The translations under genes and the position numbers were made by a program. DNA of 64,000 nt from Sipunculus nudus. Taxonomy: Eukaryota > Annelida > Sipuncula > Golfingiida > Sipunculidae. Shown here piece by piece: positions 14,001 to 26,000 of the stretch. The stretch is from the NCBI GenBank assembly GCA_026874595.1, contig CM049322.1, positions 2,155,900 through 2,219,899 of the forward strand, given 5' to 3'. Below the pieces are notes generated by a model that was not told where the DNA came from, did no database searches, and was given only the letters and a program-made list of their open reading frames with translations. Positions within the stretch are counted from its first letter, which is position 1, and the number at the start of each line of letters is the position of its first letter.

Positions 14001-17000
14001 TTGTGTCAGATCTAGTTAACCTTTGGACAGGTCTAGTTGTGTCAGATCTAGTTAACCTGTGGACAGGTCTAGTTGTGTCAGATCTAGTTAACCTGTGGAC
14101 AGGTCTAGTTGTGTCAGATCTAGTTAACCTGTGGACAGGTCTAGTTGTGTCAGATCTAGTTAACCTGTGGACAGGTCTAGTTGTGTCAGATCTAGTTAAC
14201 CTGTGGACAGGTCTACTTGTGTCAGATCTAGTTAACCTTTGGACAGGTCTAGTTGTGTCAGATCTAGTTAACCTGTGGACAGGTCTAGTTGTGTCAGATC
14301 TAGTTAACCTGTGGACAGGTCTAGTTGTGTCAGATCTAGTTAACCTGTGGACAGGTCTAGTTGTGTCAGATCTAGTTAACCTTTGGACAGGTCTAGTTGT
14401 GTCAGATCTAGTTAACCTGTGGACAGGTCTAGTTGTGTCAAATCTAGTTAACCTGTGGACAGGTCTAGTTGTGTCAGATCTAGTTAACCTTTGGACAGGT
14501 CTAGTTGTGTCAGATCTAGTTAACCTGTGGACAGGTCTAGTTGAGTCAGATCTAGTTAACCTGTGGACAGGTCTAGTTGTGTCAGATCTAGTTAACCTGT
14601 GGACAGGTCTAGTTGTGTCAGATCTAGTTAACCTTTGGACAGGTCTAGTTGTGTCAGATCTAGTTAACCTGTGGACAGGTCTAGTTGTGTCAGATCTAGT
14701 TAACCTGTGGACAGGTCTAGTTGTGTCAGATCTAGTTAACCTGTGGACAGGTCTACTTGTGTCAGATCTAGTTAACCTGTGGACAGGTCTACTTGTGTCA
14801 GATCTAGTTAACCTTTGGACAGGTCTAGTTGTGTCAGATCTAGTTAACCTTTGGACAGGTCTAGTTGTGTCAGATCTAGTTAACCTGTGGACAGGTCTAG
14901 TTGTGTCAGATCTAGTTAACCTGTGGACAGGTCTAGTTGTGTCAGATCTAGTTAACCTGTGGACAGGTCTACTTGTGTCAGATCTAGTTAACCTGTGGAC
15001 AGGTCTACTTGTGTCAGATCTAGTTAACCTGTGGACAGGTCTACTTGTGTCAGATCTAGTTAACCTGTGGACAGGTCTAGTTGTGTCAGATCTAGTTAAC
15101 CTTTGGACAGGTCTAGTTGTGTCAGATCTAGTTAACCTGTGGACAGGTCTAGTTGTGTCAGATCTAGTTAACCTGTGGACAGGTCTAGTTGTGTCAGATC
15201 TAGTTAACCTTTGGACAGGTCTAGTTGTGTCAGATCTAGTTAACCTGTGGACAGGTCTAGTTGTGTCAGATCTAGTTAACCTGTGGACAGGTCTAGTTGT
15301 GTCAGATCTAGTTAACCTGTGGACAGGTCTAGTTGTGTCAGATCTAGTTAACCTTTGGACAGGTCTAGTTGTGTCAGATCTAGTTAACCTGTGGACAGGT
15401 CTAGTTGTGTCAGATCTAGTTAACCTGTGGACAGGTCTAGTTGTGTCAGATCTAGTTAACCTGTGGACAGGTCTAGTTGTGTCAGATCTAGTTAACCTTT
15501 GGACAGGTCTAGTTGTGTCAGATCTAGTTAACCTTTGGACAGGTCTAGTTGTGTCAGATCTAGTTAACCTGTGGACAGGTCTAGTTGTGTCAGATCTAGT
15601 TAACCTGTGGACAGGTCTACTTGTGTCAGATCTAGTTAACCTGTGGACAGGTCTAGTTGTGTCAGATCTAGTTAACCTGTGGACAGGTCTACTTGTGTCA
15701 GATCTAGTTAACCTGTGGACAGGTCTACTTGTGTCAGATCTAGTTAACCTGTGGACAGGTCTACTTGTGTCAGATCTAGTTAACCTGTGGACAGGTCTAC
15801 TTGTGTCAGATCTAGTTAACCTTTGGACAGGTCTAGTTGTGTCAGATCTAGTTAACCTGTGGACAGGTCTAGTTGTGTCAGATCTAGTTAACCTGTGGAC
15901 AGGTCTAGTTGTGTCAGATCTAGTTAACCTGTGGACAGGTCTAGTTGTGTCAGATCTAGTTAACCTTTGGACAGGTCTAGTTGTGTCAGATCTAGTTAAC
16001 CTTTGGACAGGTCTAGTTGTGTCAGATCTAGTTAACCTTTGGACAGGTCTAGTTGTGTCAGATCTAGTTAACCTGTGGACAGGTCTAGTTGTGTCAGATC
16101 TAGTTAACCTGTGGACAGGTCTAGTTGTGTCAGATCTAGTTAACCTGTGGACAGGTCTAGTTGTGTCAGATCTAGTTAACCTGTGGACAGGTCTAGTTTC
16201 GTCAGATCTAGTTAACCTGTGGACAGGTCTAGTTGTGTCAGATCTAGTTAACCTGTGGACAGGTCTAGTTGTGTCAGATCTAGTTAACCTGTGGACAGGT
16301 CTAGTTGTGTCAGATCTAGTTAACCTTTGGACAGGTCTAGTTGTGTCAGATCTAGTTAACCTGTGGACAGGTCTAGTTGTGTCAGATCTAGTTAACCTTT
16401 GGACAGGTCTAGTTGTGTCAGATCTAGTTAACCTGTGGACAGGTCTAGTTGTGTCAGATCTAGTTAACCTTTGGACAGGTCTAGTTGTGTCAGATCTAGT
16501 TAACCTGTGGACAGGTCTAGTTGTGTCAGATCTAGTTAACCTGTGGACAGGTCTAGTTGTGTCAGATCTAGTTATCCTTTGGACAGGTCTAGTTGTGTCA
16601 GATCTAGGTAACCTTTGGACAGGTCTAGTTGTGTCAGATCTAGTTAACCTGTGGACAGGTCTAGTTGTGTCAGATCTAGTTAACCTGTGGACAGGTCTAG
16701 TTGTGTCAGATCTAGGTAACCTTTGGACAGGTCTAGTTGAGTCAGATCTAGTTAACCTGTGGACAGGTCTAGTTGTGTCAGATCTAGTTAACCTGTGGAC
16801 AGGTCTAGTTGTGTCAGATCTAGTTAACCTGTGGACAGGTCTAGTTGTGTCAGATCTAGTTAACCTGTGGACAGGTCTAGTTGTGTCAGATCTAGTTAAC
16901 CTGTGGACAGGTATAGTTGTGTCAGATCTAGTTAACCTGTGGACAGGTCTAGTTGTGTCAGATCTAGTTAACCTGTGGACAGGTCTAGTTGTGTCAGATC

Positions 17001-20000
17001 TAGTTAACCTTTGGACAGGTCTAGTTGTGTCAGATCTAGTTAACCTTTGGACAGGTCTAGTTGTGTCAGATCTAGTTAACCTTTGGACAGGTCTAGTTGT
17101 GTCAGATCTAGTTAACCTGTGGACAGGCCTAGTTGTGTCAGATCTAGTTAACCTGTGGACAGGTCTAGTTGTGTCAGATCTAGTTAACCTTTGGACAGGT
17201 CTAGTTGTGTCAGATCTAGTTAACCTTTGGACAGGTCTAGTTGTGTCAGATCTAGTTAACCTGTGGACAGGTCTAGTTGTGTCAGATCTAGTTAACCTGT
17301 GGACAGGTCTAGTTGTGTCAGATCTAGTTAACCTGTGGACAGGTCTAGTTGTGTCAGATCTAGTTAACCTTTGGACAGGTCTAGTTGTGTCAGATCTAGT
17401 TAACCTTTGGACAGGTCTAGTTGTGTCAGATCTAGTTAACCTTTGGACAGGTCTAGTTGTGTCAGATCTAGTTAACCTGTGGACAGGTCTAGTTTTGTCA
17501 GATCTAGTTAACCTGTGGACAGGTCTAGTTGTGTCAGATCTAGTTAACCTGTGGACAGGTCTAGTTGTGTCAGATCTAGTTAACCTTTGGACAGGTCTAG
17601 TTGTGTCAGATCTAGTTAACCTTTGGACAGGTCTAGTTGTGTCAGATCTAGTTAAGCTTTGGACAGGTCTAGTTGTGTCAGATCTAGTTAACCTTTGGAC
17701 AGGTCTAGTTGTGTCAGATCTAGTTAACCTGTGGACAGGTCTAGTTGTGTCAGATCTAGTTAACCTGTGGACAGGTCTAGTTGTGTCAGATCTAGTTAAC
17801 CTGTGGACAGGTCTAGTTGTGTCAGATCTAGTTAACCTGTGGACAGGTCTAGTTGTGTCAGATCTAGTTAACCTGTGGACAGGTCTAGTTGTGTCAGATC
17901 TAGTTAACCTGTGGACAGGTCTAGTTGTGTCAGATCTAGTTAACCTGTGGACAGGTCTAGTTGTGTCAGATCTAGTTAACCTGTGGACAGGTCTAGTTGT
18001 GTCAGATCTAGTTAACCTGTGGACAGGTCTAGTTGTGTCAGATCTAGTTAACCTTTGGACAGGTCTAGTTGTGTCAGATCTAGTTAACCTTTGGACAGGT
18101 CTAGTTGTGTCAGATCTAGTTAACCTGTGGACAGGTCTAGTTGTGTCAGATCTAGTTAACCTTTGGACAGGTCTAGTTGTGTCAGATCTAGTTAACCTGT
18201 GGACAGGTCTAGTTGTGTCAGATCTAGTTAACCTTTGGACAGGTCTAGTTGTGTCAGATCTAGTTAACCTGTGGACAGGTCTAGTTGTGTCAGATCTAGT
18301 TAACCTTTGGACAGGTCTAGTTGTGTCAGATCTAGTTAACCTGTGGACAGGTCTAGTTGTGTCAGATCTAGTTAACCTGTGGACAGGTCTAGTTGTGTCA
18401 GATCTAGTTAACCTGTGGACAGGTCTAGTTGTGTCAGATCTAGTTAACCTGTGGACAGGTCTAGTTGTGTCAGATCTAGTTAACCTTTGGACAGGTCTAG
18501 TTGTGTCAGATCTAGTTAACCTGTGGACAGGTCTAGTTGTGTCAGATCTAGTTAACCTGTGGACAGGTCTAGTTGTGTCAGATCTAGTTAACCTTTGGAC
18601 AGGTCTAGTTGTGTCAGATCTAGTTAACCTGTGGACAGGTCTAGTTGTGTCAGATCTAGTTAACCTTTGGACAGGTCTAGATGTGTCAGATCTAGTTAAC
18701 CTGTGGACAGGTCCAGTTGTGTCAGATCTAGTTAACCTGTGCAAAGCAAAGGTAACTGTTTTCCCTTGATTGTGTGTGTGTGTTTGTATAAAGGAGTTCA
18801 GTTTTGATGTAAATCCAAGTGTAAATAGCCCCAGAATGATGGTTTGATAGGCTTTTTAGCACCTTTACATTAGGACTTAGCAGGGGACAATATGGCACTC
18901 TTTTGAGCCATGACGTCACAGAGGACAATGACGTCACTCCATGTGCCATTTCTCTGTAAGGTGTCAGTAAACCAACGTACATGCACAACGTCCAGGGTGT
19001 TTTTCAATATTTTCAGTGATAAAGTTCCCAGTTTAATTAACATTCCAAGGCACCAATCTTGGACACTACAGGGTTTGTGTTCCCATACAGGGCACTTTTT
19101 TTTCATTTTAGATTTGATTACTCATTTTGCCTCACTGTGCAAAAGGAACTGTTTTAATTAAAAGAGTGACATTAACAACAGACCAATTGACATTCATTGA
19201 AAATTGGCAGAGCTGTGTTAAATTTGGTAAAATATGGATGGATTTATCCAAATAACAACAGTTTGGCTGGATTGCTAAAATTGTATACTACAAGACTAAA
19301 AAAAAATTCAATTTCTCATAATCGCCTATTACAGAAATCATAAAAATTCAACCAAGTATTAAGCTACTATAGTATCTTGACAAAGTCTGGTCCCCATAGT
19401 GGGTGCCTGTCAATTTTTTATATTTTGGTCTAGCAATTTACAATGACATAAGCAATGCCACCACTGGATCTTGAACCTTAGGCCAATATAGATTAATAAC
19501 TAGAATACGGGTAGTCAACAAGCAACTACGTGTATCAGCCAAAATCAGGGTGGAACAGGTGAAGTGAGGCATGGATTAAGTGGCAAGGGGAAATAGAGAG
19601 AGGTATGTTGCATATTAGCATGGATGTCTGCAGAGGAAATGTATATGTAGGTGGTGCCACCTGCCAAAAAAATCGAGAAAGCTAACCAATATGTATAAAC
19701 ACGCAAAATTTTAGGCAGATATGTCAAACCACTACTGAGATAGGAGTGATTTAAGCCCACGGCAGACAAACAGACAGATGCTGTGCAAAAATGGTTTTAG
19801 GTGGCGCCACCAGTTTTGTGTATGATGAGGAGCTATGTGTGATCAATACACATGAATGCAAAATTTTGGTCCAATTGGTCAAACGGTTCCCGAGATATGA
19901 GCTTGGATGTCTGCAGCATAAACTAGAATCTAGGTGGCGCCACCTGTCATAAAATCAAGAAAGCTGTTCAAGATGTTTAAACCTGCAAAATTTTAGGCAG

Positions 20001-23000
20001 AAACCACTGCCAATATATGAATGATTCCATCCTACGGCAGACAAACAGACAGACGCTGTGCAAAAATGATTGCAGGTGGCACCACCAGTTTTGCGTATGG
20101 TAAAGAGCTATGTGAGATCTACACACATGCAAATTTTCAGGAAGATAAGTCAAACCAGTCCGGAGATATAAGCATGGATGTCTGCAGCTTGAACATGAAT
20201 TAAGGTGGCACCACCTGCCATAAAATCAAGAAAGCTATATACAGTTACTATATATAGTTCAAGAAAGATGTATACGCATGCCAAATTTCAGGCAAAATTG
20301 TCAAACCACTGTGGAGATATGAGTGATTTTAACCCAAGGCAGACGAAAAGATGGACACTGTGCAAACATGGTTGCAAGTGGTGCCACCATTTTTTGTGTA
20401 TGTTATAGAGCTATCCAAGGGCTACATTTGTACAAAATTTTTTCCTGATCGGTCAAATGGTTCCAGAGATATGTGGGTTTATGTTTGGAAACAGACACAC
20501 AAATGGACACTGGGCAGAGAGCAAAGATCAGAGGTCAAAACAAAATCGTGGCGCAGCAGTTCACATGTGACCCGAACATAATCCTGGGTTTCATAAAATT
20601 CCGCCCAGTGGTTGCGGAGGAGTTCTCCGGACACCTACAAATTTCCATTGAAGAGCAGTCACTTAACATTATGTTTTAATAGGTCAGAGGTCACAGATAT
20701 GCTGTATGTACATATATCTGGACCTTTTCTAGGGCCTTTTCTCACAAATAAGATTCTCATGTATGAACTGTTACTAAATACATATTCCATCATCATGTAA
20801 TGTAATGTAAGTGTTACTATATGAATATAGAAAATAGAAGAGTTCTGTAATTTTTTTTTTCTAATTGTATTATATATGAATCATTGAAATTCATTATACT
20901 ATTGAGAAATTTAATGGTTTTCAGAGTTCTTAAAATGAAAATTTCACTTGAATGTATTTTTAAATCATTCCTTTGAACCACAAAAATGAACAGGATTTCT
21001 AACTTACAGTGAAACCCTGGACAGCATGACACCGTATGGCTTCAGTATTGTCAAAACTTGATCCTTGCTGAGCTACAGATAAAAATAATAATAATTTTAT
21101 TATTTGCATTACAAATCAAACTTAACACTCATCTCTGTCATACAGCTATCATGAAAGATACTTCCGACTGATACGTTTTATTATCTACTGCACAATAAGG
21201 TATTGGCTTCTGCAATGGAAGTATGAAGTTAAAAGCCAGACAATGTTGACATGAGATCAAGAATCTGACCAGCAGAACCAGATAAATTTACTGCACTTGA
21301 CAAGTTATTTCATACAGCCTTGACTGTTCAGCCAGCTCTGAATTCATGTAATATTATTATCATATTCAAAACCCAATTTTCATGATAATACTTCAATTTG
21401 AATCAAGCTTCCAAAATCTACATTTTACAACAGCATTTGCAGATGAACAGTTTACAAATAAGATAAAATGAAAATAAGCTGTAGAAATGGCATTACATTC
21501 TCCTATAATCATGACCTTAAATCATGACCTTGACCTCTGTGGTACTGACCTCATTGCCTGCCACTGAGCTGACCTCATCAATGTAAATATCTGCCATGTG
21601 GTAGCGGAGACCGTCAGGAGCGCTTCCAAAATCACCGCTAATCATCTGCTTGGAGAACACAGTCAGCAGTCTATCTAAGTACAGGGGGCGCCACTTGAGT
21701 TGTTTGAGTAATGTCAAGCTGTGCCGGAAAACTCGACGTACCAACTGTATCAAAAGCTCATGTATAACCAAACTGACAAAGGTGAATGATAAACAGATAT
21801 ATAATTCAAAGGTATAACAAATTATCAATCAGTGTCAAAGGATCTAATGATAATTAATAGCTCTTGCAAGGTACTCTTCACAAAATGTTGCTGTCAACAG
21901 ATCATGATCTTTAGTCTTTTTTAGGTCTACTGGTGACTTCACATTAATGGTTTTTAGATGATAACATGTTTGATGCTGAGTTGGGTATTAACAGCAGTCC
22001 CAGAAAAAATGACAGACATATCCAGGTCACAGCACAATCTGTCTGTGACAAGATGAAGGCATGGGAATTGAAATTATTTAATATAGCTGATTATCATTCT
22101 TAGGTATTAAAATAATTTAATATCCATTCCACAATGAACCACAGACTAATTATTGCTTTATTCATATCTTATCAACAAGTGAATCCTGAACCCTGTTTAA
22201 CAACTGACACCTGCAAACTGCATATTTAAAATCAAACACTGCCATTGCAGAGCACAGATAGTTTACCATCATAAACTTGTCTAACCGCAGACGATCAATG
22301 CCACCCCATTCTCGACATTCTGTCTCAAAGAACACATCCACAAACAGTAATGCTGTGTCTGGGTTGCCATGGAAACACTGTATCAGCTGACTCAAGTTGT
22401 CTGCGAGCTCCTCCTGTACAAGTAGAAAAGTTTGTCAGAATCCTGAAGTCAAACTATTCATGCCATGGAGCCCTGGTTATCCATGACACCAAAATGATCT
22501 GGATTTAACATAAGAAAATGTTATATACTTAAGTTTTATCTAATTTACCAGGTGTAAATGAGTTTTGAGCCATTGAATTAAAGGGTGATTTAATCAGGCA
22601 TTTTCTGACAAGACTCTCAATATAAAATGATAAGAAATTTCCAGACAGATATACACAATCCCAAAACCCTTTACATTAGTATTGTCATAATCTGACAATG
22701 GAATAATTCCATTCTTTGTTTAAGAGGTTATTAGTGATACCTGTACAAGAGGTTTATCAGTGTTACCTGTACAAGAGGTTTATCAGCCATCCACATGCAG
22801 TAATGAAGCCCTTTCCATATCTTCAAAAAATCCTCTCTGCTGAACTGACCTGTAAATATTGATAATACTGTTAATAAGGTATGATAGTCAAATACCTGTC
22901 AATGACAAGTTCTTTTATAAAAATAACTAATGATAACATGGACCTTATTTCAGGAATGGACAGAAGACAAATCCACAAAATGTCCACTCCAAAGTGTATG

Positions 23001-26000
23001 AAAGAAAATGAGTGGACTCTCAAATGACTACCCACATTTAATATACAGGGCTTTCAGGGACCAGGGTTAAGTGTGACGCCACAAATGTGTTTTGGACACT
23101 GTTCTGATGGTGCAAGTGTTTTATCAGACCCCTAAAATATCAGGCTGTATGAACTAAAACATCAAAGCAGGCTCTTCTAGCAGTCACGGAAGACTGCTTA
23201 CCAACTTTAACTACACAGACATTTCATATAATCAAATCATAATATAATGACAGGGTTTATAATAAAATGGTTTGGTTACAATATAAACATAATGGTACAA
23301 AAATGACATCAAATACTTAAAACAATTTACAAATATGCTTGTAACTCTCAGAACATTTATTCCAAGTATATTTACATTAATTCTACAACAATGGACATAT
23401 GGGTCATGGCACTAAGCTGAACTGTGTAAAATTTAGCAAATGCAGAATTTATTTTATTCTCTTTCTTAATATATTAGCATTTGAAAAGCTAAGAGGAAAA
23501 GGCCTTGCTATTTGGTGATTATCAAAAATTCTATATATACGAATGCAAGACAAATACTACATGTGCACTTTTTGGGACTACATCAAGATGCAAGAGCCTC
23601 TCATAATCAAATATTTGCAAAAACTATCTGTATTTATACCATGTTAAAGTAAAATGTGTAATATAAAGTAATATTCACTGGGAATATATGAAACACTGTA
23701 AATTATAGATTAAGGAAGAAAGTGATAAGATGTTGTATCAAAATATTAATAGAAATGAAATACTGTATAAAAATCAGAACTGCACTTCTTCTTATGAGCA
23801 TAAACTATATCTAATATATTGTACTCTGTAATATATAGCTATATTGTATATAATATGCCTGGCTGTACCAAATGTCACACACATTGTATAAAGCTGCATT
23901 TTTGCATCTTTCTGTCTTGTTACAAAACCAGATATGACCATATTTATTATTTTAATTGTAAGATGATGTTTACCAAACAGTTGAATCAATATGATAATAG
24001 CTGTATATATACTCAGAAAGAATAAGATCTTTATTGCTGTGTGTTTGAAAGGTGCCACTTGTCGACCAATAGGTGACTTTGAAAAAGGGGATTTCCAGTA
24101 CTTTAGCTGGTCAATGGTAAAACAGCATACTCCAACAGCCTTATATCTCAGGCTTGCAAAAGTCAGGTTTTGGGGCCTATCTCCCATGGGGGTGAGGGTT
24201 GGGGGCACCTTAAAGGTGCCCTTTTACCTACCTTACGTAAAAGAATTTATGTGCTTACTGGCTTCCTCTGTGTATATATTAATCATCTAAGTGTAATTTT
24301 GACTGTGAAAAGTTCTTATAATACCTTTGTAAAGGATATATGAAATTATTGATATTGTAAACACTGCAATGTTGACATACAAAAACACGGGTAACCTAAG
24401 GTTGTAGATTGCATATATGCAAAGTTACAAAGGTCACTTGTTTCAAAATACTATTTACAAAGGTCTGGCTTATCTGACTTGCTGCCAGAGGACTTATCTG
24501 ACTTGCCCCCACATATTATAAACTTGTTGATATAAACACAACAGGCAGCCTGTTTGTGATGATATCCACATATTATAAACTTGTTGATATAAACACAACA
24601 GGCAGCCTGTTTGTGATGATATCCAAGTTTTCTTGCCTATTTTTATAAAAGCTAAAAGGGATTACCATTAGTATATACAGGTCAGATATGTGATTGGGCC
24701 CCTTTAAGTCATTTATTTTCTTATTACAACAGGGCTCAGGACTATAAAAAACATCAAGCATGGCCCCAGGCTGTATGTTGATTTACTGACACCCTTCAGG
24801 TGTCAGTAACTTGGTGTGACATCACTTTCCTCTTTGACGTCTCGACTCACACTTTAAATATGTAAACAAATACAGTGAAACTCCTACTTGCGGACAACTC
24901 AGTAAGGCAGACAACTCAATAATATAGACAGTAAATCTCTGTCCCTCCAAATTCGCCTCTACATTATGGTTAACGTAAACTCAGTAAAGCAAATAACTCA
25001 CTATCCCAGACAACAGACAAACTTTCCTGTACCTTCTGCATATCCAGTACATATAATATGACCCTCCAAAACGGACATACATCGCAAATTCTGTTTAGTT
25101 CATATATTTGCCGGGAGATGATACTCCGAGGTCATGGCCTGTTTTGTTCAAAGCGACAGCCCAAGGACAAGTGTAATTTTGTGAACCATTGTGTTGTTAC
25201 ATGTAAAAATATACTGTCTGAATCTTTGTTTATTTCAGAAATCTCACAATTGTGAATATACTGTCTGAATCGTTGTTTATTTCAGAAATCTCACAATTGC
25301 TATTTAATTAGGATTGACCAGACAACAAAACAAAAATAACTGTAGGGTAAACACCAAAGACTAATGTCCGTGCTTTGTGACCAGTGTCATACACGGTGAG
25401 CATTAATTTGTTCGCGACAGTTTGCACTTTGTTCAGGCAAATGCTTGGTAAGGTGTTTCTCACCAGATTCATTAATTAACTCACAAACGTTTGTATCATT
25501 GTTTTTCAACTTCAAGGCTGTTGATTTTTTTTGCACTTTAACCTTCCTATCACAGGTAGCGGTATTTGCTGAAGGACTTGGTCAACACATACAAGTCTTA
25601 AAAGGAAGGTATATATATATATATATATATATATACAGTCTACAAATAAAGTTGACTATTGGGGAGAGTCTTTAATTCTATGCTTCCTGATCACAATGAC
25701 AAGAGCTCAAGATTCTTATTCACATTCTCCGTTTTTGTACAATATATATATATATATATATTAAACCTTTTCAGAAAACACCTTAAATATAATTTATAAA
25801 TTTCAAATTAAATGTCCAATAAATTAAAATGCCAGTATTAATAAATGAAAAATTAACACAACTCTTCTAATCAAGACAAAATCATCCTCTCCCATGAGTG
25901 TCCAACTTTGAGGAGTTTCACTGTATACTATAAACCGCCATAAAATACTGGAGCTCATTTCACGGTTATTTATGCATGGATTGCCCCCAAATTTTAATTA

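Noticed and set aside
8698-18769. Two overlapping frames of about 3340 codons on opposite strands coding perfect 12-residue repeats
   Set aside because: They are fully explained by a 36-bp stop-free tandem repeat inside an RRP1 intron, with no unique domain, no homology and no start context. Both strands being open equally is the signature of the repeat, not of a protein.
23792-24290. Overlapping frames of 138 codons (minus) and 99 codons (plus)
   Set aside because: No recognisable protein features; located in an RRP1 intron, with AT-rich, repeat-like composition and no conserved motif.
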